DNA of 64,000 nucleotides from Owenia fusiformis (lineage: Eukaryota; Annelida; Polychaeta; Sabellida; Oweniidae), in the NCBI GenBank assembly GCA_903813345.2, contig CAIIXF020000010.1, forward strand, positions 8,309,669-8,373,668. Reading direction: 5' to 3'. Below, piece by piece: positions 45,701 through 60,700 of the stretch. How positions within the stretch are numbered: position 1 is the first letter of the stretch; every line of letters begins with the position of its first letter. A model generated the notes under the pieces. It saw only the letters and a program-made list of their open reading frames with translations. It made no database searches and was not told where the DNA came from. A program made the position numbers and the translations under genes.

Positions 45701-48700
45701 TACTGGATTTTTTGAATATCAATTCTATTTCCTGTATATTTCCAAGTGAAACAGGTTATTCTGGAAAATGCAACTTTATCTCATAGCTTCATCTTTAAAA
45801 GTCTCTTCCATCATTTAAAGTTTTGAGAAAAGCTTGGAGGAAAGGTGTAGAAAAGCAAAACAGTAAAACTTGTCTAAGTGGAACACATTTGGTAATTTTA
45901 AAAAGTCCCAGGTGTTCATCTATCTCTAAGTCAGTTGGTCTTGAGACACTGAAAAGTGTCTGGTTGGATAAAGGGAAGACAGGCGGGTAGCCACTAACAT
46001 ACAGTAAAACCTGTCTAAGTGGAACCCCCCTTTACCTCTGTCCCACTTGGGAGGTGTTCCACTTATAGAGGTTCATTCAATATTAGGTTAGTTAGTCTTG
46101 GGACTCTGAAGTGTTCCACCAACTGAGAGGTTCCACTTTACAGGTTCCACTGTATGTTTCAACTTAAAAGTACATGTAGGTTGTTTAGGTTTCAGAAATA
46201 AAGTATATTATCAAGGTCACAGTGACACTTTATAATCAATCATCATGATATATGATACCTTACTTTTTAAGTGCATATTGAGATAAGTTAACGTACAGTA
46301 AAGTATGGTTTGTAAAGTAACACCCGTGCATAAGAAGTAAAAAGATCCTCATATTAATCTAACATGTCAAATATGTACACTTTTCCCGTTTTATTTTTAC
46401 ATTTATCCCATTGACTCCCATGTTGTGAGAATGTCTAAATAAGAACACTTGTAAATAAGAAGACTTATTGTGAGGGAGGTTTTAATGTGCATGTGTTTTA
46501 TTTTTCAAAGCATACTATGCAGCGTTTTACATATACCGATGAATAATGCTGTATTCCACACAGTCAGGAATATAGAGGGGTATCATACAAGAATAGCTTA
46601 CTTATAATACAAGAATAGTTGCTGTTCTAAACTAAGGTTTGTTTGAGAGTGACAAAGAATAAGTTAAAGTGATATTGACACAAAATACTACAATAGTTGG
46701 ACATGGAAGATCCTCCATATTATTTAGATGAAATAGATCCGAATATTCCAGTTGAGGTGAGACTGAAACATAACCTCAGATGTAGTGCCTATAAAGGTAA
46801 ATCTTATGTAATTTTTTGAGGCAATGCAATGTAATAACATGAAGCAATTCAATGAAATTTCATGAAGCAATGCAATTTCATAGGGCAATGCAATTTAATT
46901 TCATGAAGCAATGCAATGTTATTTCATGAGGCAATACAATTTCATTCCATTAAGCAATGCAATGTAGTTTCATAAGGCAATACAATTTTATTTCATAATG
47001 CAATGCAATATAATTTCATGAAGGAATATAACTTAATTTCATAAAGCAATACAATGCAATGTCATGAGGCAATTCAATTTACTTTCATGAAGCAATGCAA
47101 TGTTATTTCATGAGGCAATAGTTTAATTTCATGAAGCAATGCAATGTAATGTCATGAGGAATACAGTTTAATTTCATTAAGCAAGGCAATCTAAAAATAT
47201 GAGGCAATACAATTTAATTTTATAAAGCAATGCAATGTAATTTCATGAAGCAATACAATTTAATTTCATGAAGCAAGGCAAAATAATTAATTACATTCTG
47301 ATTGGGTAGCTGGACTTGGATGGACCTATTTTTTTTGGAAATGGCTAAATGAGAGGATCATCTCTTTTCAAAGAGTGTAAATGAGCCTAAATTACTTTAA
47401 AGATGTACTACAATTAATTGCTTTAATTTGGTTGCTGCTTAATTTGGTGGAATGACCATCATAAATTGTATTTCTCACTAACATCTCTTCACTGATAGCA
47501 AAATTTCATCTTTCCTTGTATTAGATTGCATTGTCTGAATCAGCAGGGACTATGTAGATCTTCAGGTTTAGTTTAAAATTGACATTTATCGATGTATTTC
47601 CAGATTTTCATTTCCAAGTTTTATCATGGAAGGTACCAAATGGAAAAGGCACTGGATGAAAACCCAAGGGAATTTTTGAGGCAAATTAACACCCTAAAGA
47701 TTGTTTGTCTTTTAGGTGAACTGTACCCGCTTTTCTGGCCAAGAACGTACTGGAAGATTGGTGATACAAAGGATAAAATCACATGGGCTGATTGGTTCAA
47801 ACAATGGGAAACATTTGAGTTTCTTCCCGATGACATAATTCTGTCCTCATATCCTAAAGCAGGTACCTTTCAATCCTGATTACTTTAAAAACCTTAGATA
47901 AGATAAAATAATTTTAAGACAAATACTCAACATCACATTGTTCTTTAAAACTTACATAATATATTCATACAAGCTCTCATATGGTGATAACACATGTCTA
48001 TGCATATTTGACCCGATACTCATACTATAGCAAAGTTGAAACTCGATCATAAATTATACTTTTCTAGAAAAAATGCAGTTCTGATAGCATTAAAGAAGAT
48101 TATCAAATTACCAATTGATAATGGAATGGTTACTATTTTTCCAATCATTAGATTACAAATTGATAATGGAATGTATTTTTGCCATTATCAGATTACCAAT
48201 TGATAATAGAATGGTCACTATTTTTCCCATTATCAGATTACCAATTGATAATGGAATGGTTACTATTTTTCACATTCATATGTGGATATCGACACTTTAC
48301 TGAAGAGAGCAATACAAAATCAAAATAGTTCTATTGAATGGTATGACATGCCCTCAATTTTCTTTCAACATTTTTGTAAAGGTGTTAACTACATTTAAAA
48401 TATTTTACAACTGCATTTAAAATTGTTTAGTCTAGGTCAAATGTCATATCATGTATGCGCATACTATAGAAATAAGTAAGTGTATCAGGGGTTTCATTAG
48501 AAATTCATACAATAGGCAAAATAAATGAAAACAACAGGCAAAACCCCTGGAAATAGTTGCAAAAATGAATCCCCTATAAAAAAAACATTTAGTTTTCAAA
48601 AAGATATCTTAAGTCATGTGCATAAGAAATAGCTTTACAGTCTGCTGTAAAATGTAATCTCCAAAGAGATAATAAACATTTTGCGATGGATTGCAGTGAT

Positions 48701-51700
48701 TAAAACTTCGTACGTCAATATCTTTTTAGGACACCATTGGATGTTTGAAGCTTTGCACATGATTGTTAGTGGTGAAATTAAGAGTCAAAACTGTTCAAAA
48801 AGTCGAAATTTCATAGATGAACGGGAAATGGAGGAATTAAAAAGCCTACCTTCACCCAGAATCTTGTTGACTCACTTAAAGTACAAGGATATTCCAAAGG
48901 TATTGTAAAAGTATAATTCAATAAAAACATACATGTAGCTTGCAGTAAGTCTTGATTCTTTTTATGGACTTTTTATGTATCTTCCACAAAAAACATGATT
49001 TCTATAAATCTCAGTCCCTGATGCAAAATATATAAGCATTCCAATATTTCACATACTGGTCACTCTTCTCTACACAAGCAAATTCAAGAAGACTCCTCTA
49101 CTTTTAAGAACCCACTGCTCATGTTGTTATATTTTCAGAGTTTATTTCAAACAGGCTGTAAAGTTCTCTACCTGTACAGAAACCCTAAGGATTCAGCTGT
49201 ATCCTACATGCATCATATAAAGAATTTGGAAAATGCCTACAAATTCAAAGGAACCTGGGATGACTACTTTGAAATATTAATGGCTAATAAATGTAACTCA
49301 AGACTATGTATCCCGGGGGGGGGGGGGGGCAGGGGGGCAGGGGTTCGCAGGGTCTCAAGCAAGAATTAAGGCAAACTTTACATATTATCAAATAACAAAG
49401 CTTTAAGAGTTGCTTCAATGAATTACTTCCATGAGGTTTGGTAGTGTTCAAAAAGATTTGATTCTAGAATCAGAAATAGAGGGTGACATGACTAAATTGT
49501 AATACAATTTTTTAACTAATGTGTCTTCAATATCATTTCTAATGTAAGATCTGAAATAAGATCATAATAAAGTATCAAGTGGTAAATTTTATGACAGAAT
49601 ACTGTATTTTAATGTAACATTCTCTGATATGCCGAAACATTATTTGTATGATGCACAAAAATTAAAAATCTCTGAATTTTCTTCAATATGGTATGAACAT
49701 TTTAGAAAGTAGCTATGGCAATTATGATGAGGGATACAAAGCTGTTAAATAAGACACAATTTGGGAAAAGTTGCTCTCTTCTTATTCTTGATAACATTTT
49801 ACAAAGTCAAAGCTGTGATGAAGTTTATTTCATTCCATTTTGTAAGATTAAAATAAATTGTCTAGTTAATACCAATCGGTATAAGACTGTACTACATTTA
49901 TTGCAAATAGCATAATACATGTACATGTATTTATGATACATGTACTTATGAAAACATATTATTTCAGTTGAATATGGCAGTTGGTTGGAAAATGTACCAC
50001 AATGGTGGGAGAAAGAAAAGGACAATGAAAATGTTCTTTTCATGAGATATGAACAACTGAAAAAGGTAAACATTATATAATTGATAGTAAAGAAGTGTAA
50101 CTGTTTATGGTGGTTTTCAGTTGTCAGCTCCCTGAAAGAAAATGTATTTTTGCTTCAAATACATATTAGGCATTTAATTGATTTATTTGTAAAAAGCCAG
50201 GTGACCAGGTAGTCTAAGGCAATAAAATTGTAAAATTGCATGTCAAAAACAAAAATGGTAAAAAAACAGTATGAAAAAAGTTTTACCAGGGTTATCATTA
50301 TATGACTTAAGACAAGCACTTTTAAAACCGCATGAAATTTGTAAGGTTCTAATTCATAACCATGTGACTGGTTACAGAACTTCAAAGAAAACAGCAAACG
50401 CATAGCAGAGTTCCTAGGCAAGCAATATAAAGATGATTTCTACAATGAATTGGCAGTAGCTTGTGACTTCAGCACTATGCAAAACAACCCTAAGCTTGAC
50501 ATGGCAAACTTTAAGTCTAAAGATGTTAAACATGTATTCTTTAGAAAAGGTACACACTAATTAGCTTCTTGTCGATAGAGTAACACCTATGGAGCCACAA
50601 AAATGTGTTCACTGTAAAAATACAATTCTAAACAGAACGGGAGTATGTGCTAAAAAATGTTCACTGGACACATGTATTTACTAAAGAGAGGTGTTCACTA
50701 AGACAGGTGTTACTGTACTCTATTCTATAAACTCCATTAAGTCTCTAAAAAGAACTCTTCTCAGATGTTTCTCAATTCAACTAATATTTTCTGAGTGATT
50801 TATTTCATCTGTTATGATTCCCAAGAATTCAATGCGGTCAATGTATCCAATTTTAAAGATTTTCTGAATTGTAACTACAGCATATGCAAATGTATGCTAA
50901 CTGGATTTAAGGTAAATGATTATTTAATAAATCATCAACTGCTTAGCACTCAGCTGCCTTGAAGCTGGTAACACCACCAAATGAAGACATAACTAATTTT
51001 AAACAACATACCATTGCCTGGGCTTTCAGAGAAAAACAATATTAGTTCAAAAGAAATCCTGCTTGAGGTAAATAGATGATGCCTAGCTAGGTGCATATAC
51101 TAATCATCCTTCAATCAACATTACGATCTTGTATTTTCAGGACAAGTCGGAGACTGGAAGAATTACTTCACAGTTGCTCAAAGTGAGCAATTCGATGCCC
51201 TGTATAACAGTGTTATGAACAAACATAAAGACTTAATCGTGGAATTTGAATAACAAACAATGTTGCTTAAAATCTGTAAAGACAGTACGAAATTAACCTG
51301 GAAAAACATGAGAAACTTAAATGTTGCCCTTTGGAGCTGACATGCCTATTTCAACCTTTATAGCTTACCCTTACCCACTTGATATTGCAAACAAGAGAAC
51401 TGTTGACAAAGATTGGAACTATAGCGCCTACCTTGGGTACTTGCTGTTGGCTGTGGCTGACCCTGGGCTAAAGCAGCTGCTAACAACTGAGACTGTTGAC
51501 TGACAGGTGTACTGGGGCTAGCTCTTTGTGGGCTGCTGCTACTTTGCTGACTCTAAAAAACATTATGATTCAAAATATAAAAATTTGAATGGAATATGAA
51601 AAGGCGAACAATATTCATGTACATAAATATTTCAATAAAACCATATATCTGAATAAATTTCATCAAAACATCCCCTCCATTTAAAGATACTGCATTTTAA

Positions 51701-54700
51701 TTCCAAATAATGTAAACAATATTGAATTTAGGGGCCCTTGCTATCCAACTGACAATTTTAACTTCATTACTAATTTACTACTACACACCTGTAGGATACT
51801 CATCGGTTTCCCAGTCAGTTGAATAGGTTTCCCTCCACTTATCAACACAGGTTTTCCTCCAATCATCGCCAATGGTTTCCCACCAATCATTGCCGGTTTC
51901 CCATTGATTAACACTGGTGTGCCCGGCTGATCACCTGTCTGGGTAACTATAGCAACAGGTTGACCTCCGAGCTGTATTTTCTGGGATCCAGCAGAAACTG
52001 GTTTTCCACCGCTTAAAATCGTCAGAGGCTGACCTTGGAATTTTCCCTGCTTTCCAACAGTTTTTTTCACCATGCTAGCTGGTTTTCCGCCTGACTGTAA
52101 GATCTGGGTGAGAGCTGTGGAAGTCAAGGGGGAGGAGAGACTCGTAACCTTGTCAACAGTGCCTGTTGTAACTGTGACAGACTTCTGCAGGGGCTGCATC
52201 ATACCCCCTTGAATTTTGATTGTTGTTGTTCCTTGTTTCTGGGCTCCAGATATTGTGCTAGCCAGTACACTGCCCATAGAGAGAACCTGCTGTATGAAAA
52301 CAAGGCATTAATGTCACCACCTGCTATTTGTTACAGACACCAAATGACAGAAATCAACCAATGGAACAGCAACTATGTCACCCCAAGAAAAAAAGTCACA
52401 TCAATTCATCTTTCTAAAACAAAATACAACAAAAATACAGGAGTCATAAAAGACTCATGTCATGTCAGAGTGATCTGCACTAACATATGCCAGAATACAG
52501 CACATTTTTGCAAATAAGCACTGATTTATGAGTACATATTTTTAAAATATGAGTTTAACTCTGCTTGTTTACTTTACCTGTTGCTGTGGATTGGACATTT
52601 GTTGTACCAGCTTTGATGCAGTGGGCTTCGTTGCAGGTGTGACGTGTCTCAGATTTTGGGGTGCAGGACTTGATGATGGTGATTGGCTGGTCAACTGAGT
52701 CTTCATTTGGCTAAGCTGCAACATGACATAAAACATAAATTACTAATCTTATAACACGGCTATATATTTTACACAATTTTTAAGTTCAAATGAGTCATTA
52801 ACTGTAATGCAATTAACCAAAAGGATTTGCTTTTCCTTGATTAAGACATAAACTAAGTGGGATGCATGAATATTTCCCCCAATTCATTGACCTATATTTT
52901 TCCTAGACTAAGTATCCAGGAACACTGGGTCTGTAAGAGACGTTCTTAATTTTTTCTTAATTCATGTACATGAAATAAAGTAGGCTGGTAGCGAAATGAA
53001 TGATGTACAAAAGTGTAAAATATCAGGGAGTTATTTTTTAAAATGACAAAGATATGAGGAAAATGGTATTAGGGTTTCCATTTTTTGACCACCCTGTAAT
53101 TGGAATATTTGCTTGAGCAGGATTGAGATAATGTACATAATGCTACTCATCACAATGGCACAACTTTTGGGATAATTTTTGTTTATGGCATATTCCCTCA
53201 GAAAATATGTTGCACTATTTTCTTCAATGGCAGTCACTGTTTGCATACTACTGACCTGCTGAGGGCTAGATTTCCCAGGCTGCTGAAACTGCTGTTTTTT
53301 GACTGCCTCCAACATTTCAGATACTTTCCTTGCTGGTTGTGAATGAACCAGATTAAATGTAACTGGTTGTGAACCAGTTAGTCCTGGCTGTGGACTAGGG
53401 ATAGATTTGCCACCAGTTGTGCCCTGGGGCTGTACAAATGTGACAGCCATGCCTTTTGGTGTGGACTGGTTCATTAATGTAAGAAGGGCACTGGCTTGAG
53501 TGGTGCTTGGTACAACTGGTCTCGGACTGCTTTGTGGGGATCCAACACCTATAATGTTATAGTAACATTGTACAGTTGTTATGGCAACTATAGAAATTAT
53601 TGATAATAAAGTAAGTTGGGACCATCAGGACTGTGACTGATTTTAGGTAACCATAGTTACTTATTGCATTTGTTGTTCAAACAACCCAAAGACATGAGTA
53701 AAGACTGAGATTTGAAAAAAAACATAATATGGGTCCCATGATGGCTTGGGCAATAGGCAACATAAATAGCCTATATTGCAGATACTAGTATTGCCAACTA
53801 GGAGAATACAACATAGGAAATACAGCATATATTACCTGTTTGAGTCAAGAGTTGGCTTGGACTTAGCACTGGGCTGGTCAGACTGGATACAGATCTAGGA
53901 CTCGGATGGTTCTGGCCTTTGGGACTTGCTTGTGACCCTCTTGGGCTCATCTGGAGGATCTGGAAAATGGGGGGACTCATTTAGATGTACATATACATAT
54001 ATACATGACTGGATACAGATCTAGGACTTGGATGGTTCTGGCCTTTGGGACTTGCTTGTGACCCTCTTGGGCTCATCTGGAGGATCTGGAAAATGAGGGA
54101 ATTCATTTAGATGTACATATACATATATACATGACTGGATACAGATCTAGGACTTGGATGGTTCTGGCCTTTGGGACTTGCTTGTGACCCTCTTGGGCTC
54201 ATCTGGAGGATCTGGAAAATGGGGGAATTCATTTAGATGTACATATACATACATGTACTGTGCAATAAATATTTAATGATCAATTTATAATTACTTTTCA
54301 TGAGATTGAATTCTTGCTTTAAAGTGTCAACTTGTACAGAATATATGTATTTGTGTTTAATTCATTGGGCATAAAATCTTTATGTCAGATTTGAGCACAT
54401 TCTTTAAACAGTATGACCCTCACAAACTTTAGCACTATGGAATGATATAATGGGACAGTATACGAGGGGTGATCCAAAAGTCTTGGACGCCCTGCTCTAA
54501 TTTTGTTGGTTTTTGACAAAATTACTTTAAACTTTCCAATAATAAAGACCAACAACCTAATTACTTTGTGTATTAGTTTCATGGTGAAATGATATATTTT
54601 ATGTAGTTTTCTAGATAGTTATCAATATAGGGACCCTGCCACCCGGAACAGTATTCACATATGGCAACTTTCAGCCTTAAATGTTGCTGCTATTTGACTT

Positions 54701-57700
54701 GTTTTGCAAGTCTTGACCACTATCTTTCCTTAAATTTTGAATGTCAAACCATGTTAGTTTACTTCCTTTGTTACTAGGCAACCAATTATTTGTGTTTTAA
54801 TTTCAATGTCACATATGACAATGGCCGTATATGTCAAGTACTAAGAAAATGACATCAGTCAATCAACCCTCATTCTGGTATCATTTTCGCTCCAAGGTGG
54901 CTGCTGAAATGCAGAAAATGAAAGAAATCAAAGTGGAACAAAGAATTCTACAATATATTGTCACTATTATTGACCTTGAGCAGCTACCATATGCACGATA
55001 CAGTCTAGATATGGCTCTGTGTGATTTTCTTCCTTTTCTCCAAGTCTAAAGGAGGGTTGAAAGAAAATGTTTTTTGACTCATCGGATGAGAATAGAGTGG
55101 CACTCGAGCAGCATTTGTATCACATAAGCAATGGCGCTTTCATAAATGTCTTTCATTCATTGGTAAAGCGGTGTGAAAAATGTGTTCGATTTCGTGAAAA
55201 ATATGTTGAAAAGTAGGTCTTAATATGTGAAGATGATAATGGCAGATGACTCTCAGACTGAAAATCGGAAATTTTCTCATATCATGACTGGTGTTAGGTT
55301 TTGCACCTGCACCTAAAGTATTTGCCATATTATAACACTTGTGACGTGATTTGCTATATTTAAATACCGTTCCGGGTGGCAGGGACCCGGTATTAAAAAG
55401 TATTCAGAAAAGTAGCTAAATTTTATTATTTTCTGTTGACACTTATACACAAAGTTGTTAAGATGTTGATCATTATTATCTGAAAGTTTCATGTAATTAT
55501 ATTAGAAAATAGCAAAGTTAAAGCGGGGCGTCCAAGACTTTTGGATCACCCCTCGTATATTATTGGCAAGCAACAAATATATAGAACATTATATGCCAAC
55601 GATTTGCTGAATACTTTCATGTATCCATACCTTCGCACTCTGACCCAGCATCATGGACTTTGGGCTTTGGGCAGTTCTGACTGGACTCCCAACATCCATT
55701 ATATTGATACTGTCATTACTTGCGCTACTGAGGGCAGATTCAGGCCTTGGAGTCTGAGTGATGGTCAGTGATCCAGGGGGTACTGGGCTTTCCTTGGCAG
55801 CTTTCTGCAAGTTGAACAAATTCAAATAATCCGACTATATCATAATTCAAATGTTTACACTGCCTGTATGTTTACTTGTAAAATGCAAAATAAGCATTTT
55901 AAAAAAAATCCAAAAGATCAAAACATATAATAGTAAAGCTTCAAGCATTGAATTCACTCGACTTGTGGGCAAACTGCATTTCATGAAGAACTAATGTACA
56001 TATATTAACATTTCCAAAGTTGAGAGATAAAAAAATATATTAACAATTAGAATAATTTCAAACCTGCTTGGGTAATTTTGGTTTCTGAAGAGATTTCTTG
56101 GCTTTGGCAAATGCTCCATGTGCTTGGTGAATACGCTCTGCAATAAATCAGCTATAATATCATAATGATCAGGTGCAAATATAGAAAAAATAAACAATGC
56201 CCAGTAAACAATATAAACCCAAAGAATCAATTAACAAAGATACCTTTTATTCTTTTATTTTTAGCTAATGTGTTCAAACTTCGTAAATTCAGATGATTTT
56301 AGAGAAGTTCATATTAATATTTTCCCATCATTTTAATTAAGTTCTGGACTCATTTAGAGTCGAAGCCTCATTTTGTCCTAACAAGTGAGAAGTGAAGTAG
56401 TTTAGGGATGGGATCCTAATGACACTTGTCATGGAATAATGAAGTTAATTTTGTTAGATGGGAGGGGATTTTATCCCTGATTGAAGAATATTGATTATTT
56501 CAAAATTGTCAGTTTGTTATTTGGGGAGTGGGGGGAGGAGGTTAACCATAATTAAATTAACTTATTTTATCCACAACTGCCAACAATTGAAAACACTCTC
56601 TCACCAAATTCATCCTCAGATCTGTTCCTATGGAGATATATCCAGACTTTTCTATTGACATCATACTTCACGCAAGGGTCTTTCTCATAATGTAATCTAT
56701 CTAGGGCCCCACTAACAACTGTATTTATCTGAAACAATAATCATTATGGAATTAGGTATGATATGGAACGTTGTGAGCAAAACTTTACAAAATTGTGACA
56801 ATTTTTGGGAAAATTACTTTCAGGTCTCCTCAAATCAATGTTGCACCTATAAGTCACTAGAAGAGAAGTCTTTTGGTTTTACTTGGGAAAACAGAAACTG
56901 CTCATAATCCTTGCAGTATGGATAAATGGCAATATCATTTATTCCAATCAATAAGGTCAATACTAAAGTAGAGCTCCTAGTAAGAACTACCTGGGAATCG
57001 GTCACAATGGAGGACAGGAACTTGGAGTCTTTAAGAAGTTCACAAATATCAGCCCTAGTACCTTCACCATTAGGGAGCCTAGCTGCTGCATCCCGAACTA
57101 AAATCAATCACATTTATATTTAACTCATTTTAATCATATTAATCCACTGATTTACCAAATATCATTTTTTTCTCAATTCATCATAATAAAACGTTATTAC
57201 GATGGTAGAGGACTCCCCTGTGGGTGTACCATTTTCCCTATAAATTATTCTTTCATATATACAGATATATCATTAAAGCTGTTGGTAACAAATTTTATAA
57301 AATATCACCACCTGGCTGTACAAAGTATTACAAGACTGATACCAGATGTTGCAAAATTAGAAAAGTGTAACATTTTGTAACAATATATTACCACTTCTTG
57401 GTTTTAACGCAATAAACCAATGAAACACAAAAGTGTAACAATAAACTTCTTGGCGGTGACACAGAATCTATAAAACATGAGATTAAATACCTAGGGTAAG
57501 TATGGTGACATATGCAGGTCTATCCTTGACTAACAATGCATGTTCCCTGGCCTTTGTCATGCTACTCTCCTTTGCATATACTCCTGGAATACACATAAAA
57601 CATGAATTTTAAAATACAAGCCTTAAACATCCTTTCTCAGATTCTTTTGAAAGGAAGAAGAAGGGACAGGGACAAGTTGAGAATAAGGTTTAAAAAAAAT

Positions 57701-60700
57701 TGTAATAACTCAAGAATATCTTACGCTCACATTATTTCACGTGATGCCTATTTTCTAACAAGGCACATAAAAGACATTAGCTCCAAAGAGTATACTAACC
57801 TTTAACTGGTCCAACTACACAGTCATAACCATGTACCCGGTAGGTAAATGCTCTGTGGGGAGTGTCGAACCTTTTAACTTCTTGGGCTTGAAAAATGAGT
57901 TTATCCTCTCTGGATGATGGTTGGACAGTGTACGATGTCTTACTAAAAACAGAAGAATTCTTAGCTAGGAACTTGCATGGAGAATTCACAAAATTGACAA
58001 TATATTAAATTTTGCTTGTTATCATCTTAAATCAAGAATTGAATTCCGATAAAGTGAAAATTGTTAATATATTCAAAGCTTTAAATAATTGTAAAGCTAA
58101 TACTGAGGTGCCCAATGACATTGACCTTTTTATGCCGTCACAAAGAAATGCTGACATATTGTTAAAGACAACATGCTTTTGACTGGCATTCAACGTTTGA
58201 TATTTTGCATCATTGTCTGTAACTAACTGCTACACTTTTTGATCATAACCCCCAAAAACAATGGTAAAACTAATGTACGCAAATATGGTTTCCCTGTTTG
58301 TAGCGTGTTATCTTCTAGATTGCTTTGACTATTTCAAATTGTACAAAGTTGTTAACATGTGTTATACCTTCTTGCAGGAGGTACTGCAGTCACACTGTTA
58401 TCTGCTTCATCTTGGCCTGCTTCAGGATTGGTCTCTAACCAACGATGGAAATACTGGTCCATATCATCATCATGGTCGCGACCTTGACCTATCCACTTCC
58501 ACTGCTGCGCTCTTTCCTTGTAGTCTATGAACGGGATGAAATTCTCGATGCTTGTGCCTAAAACGTTTATAATGAAACATGATTTTCCACAAAACACATG
58601 ATGCTGGATAACTTTTTTGTCTGCATGATATCTGAATTGTTCTTTAGCACTTTAAAACTACGCTCCATGGGGCAGCTCCACAAGAAGTTTCAGATGACTA
58701 GCCCAACAAGATGCACTTTTATAAGAAAATACAAGACTTGCTCTAAATGATCGAAAGACATGCAATCTTGTAAAACCCGATTATATAAATTGGTAACCTT
58801 TATTGAAGCAATATTCAACTTAACACACTCTGAGACAAATGGCCACTTTAATGGTATCTCATATTCTTAGTTTACACTAATATGAGGCCAATGTCAGCAA
58901 AAAATGTAAAAATGTTCCCCTATGTATATAATTATGCTAGTGTTCATCCACTCAGGTACTAATTTGGTCCTTGTTATACTGTTAATAAAATGTTGCTTAC
59001 CTAAGACATCCCCAGAGAGAAACTTTAATGCAGGTTGTACAAGTTCAGTCCAGTTGTCATGGAGACTATACCAGTCATTAGCAACGCTAGCAGGGTTGTC
59101 TTGCCACTCTCTAACACTCTCCTCAACCTAAAACACAATTATGCAGGTTGTCACAAGACATTTCTTCAAGACATTTTATTCCCTCAACAACTTATCCCTA
59201 AACACTTAGTAGGTTATAATAATTACACCAATAGCATCAAAGATATTACAGAATACATTTATTATACCGAAAGAATCAAAGGTATTGAAGAATTTTATGT
59301 TTTTTGATTTCATCATTTATCATATCTTAAGAAACAGGCCTCAGTTGATCCAATCCTTAAATAGGTCTCTGAATATCAACCTACCTTGATGGTGGTGACC
59401 TTTGCCTCTGGGAACCCACATATTGTGTCACGTAGCAGGGTAAAGAAACTGCTCTTCTCATTAGACAAGCCTTCTCCCATAGATGTATGTCTGCAATATT
59501 TTATTAAAAAATTGTTTGGCATATTTCATCATTACAGCCTCTTAATACCACTCATTCTTCAAGTGATTTATATGAGTGACATCAAAAAGATGTCCCCTAC
59601 CAAAACAAAAGTTACCATATTTTGCACTTAATACGTGGATATAAAATATTAATTTGGGTTACTATTTCATATCTGTGAAAATTTCAAACAAAATGGCAAA
59701 CCCTTAATATAAGAAGCTATTGATCGACTTGGAACATCATCCCAAGAATACTTAGTCAAAGTCCTTTCAAGACTGCAATTTGAAAATCATCAATTCCACT
59801 TGGTCACCATCCATTTCAAATCAGGAATAACTCTTATAGCAAAACAAAACTCTGAGCATGGGCTACAACTGTAAGAAGATTGTTGAATTAAAGACCAATT
59901 TTTATCCTACAGGCCTAATGACTACCATTTACTTCTATCAGGGAGTCATTATAGCAAATAGCATGTTTACTCAAATGAAAGAATTGATAGGATAACTTAC
60001 GTTGCAAATTCACTTCCTACATCCAATGTTTCTTCCTTAATATCCATAGGGATGTTTTCGTTGTACCATGCCTGGTTCTCATTGGTTGAAAGCAGTGATA
60101 CCATCGGTACTTCAGGCTCATCTTTGATTATTTTGATCTTCTTCTTTTTTGGTTGTTTTGTTTTTGTCTTTGATTTTGACAGGGAAGTTTCAAATAGTGA
60201 GACTAGAAACAAAAAAATAATGCAATCTTCATAAAACCAATGCCAAAAATTTCAATTTTCAAATTTTTGCGTGAATGATTTAAAAAACCTACAATGCTGA
60301 ACAAAAATGTACATCTGAATTTACTCTTCAGTGGCTCTTTAGATGTTTTAAAGTGAAGCGTTGCGTGAAGAAAGAATATATAAAATAAACAATTAAACAA
60401 TTAAACTCTCACTTTAACCACCGATAATGACGTCCACTTCGCTAGTGGACTTTTACATAGATCCAGTTAAATCAGAAAATCAAACTTCTTTGTCTACAAA
60501 TCAAACTTCTTTGTCAACTATTACATATACGCCATCTATCTGACCAAAACAATGACTGCTATCTACTTATCCATCTATATAGCAGTCAAAAACTATGCAT
60601 TCTAAATCTCACTCACCAGAGGCAGAGGGTTTAATGTTAGACTTCTTAGCTGGCTGAATACGAGCAATAACATCTTCAATTGTTATACCCCTGGTTTCTA

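Noticed and set aside
47592-47715. Longer second exon of the sulfotransferase starting at 47592
   Set aside because: The TTTTAG acceptor at 47715 gives the phase 1 join needed by exon 1 and the usual SULT start. The longer frame adds residues that do not fit the family.
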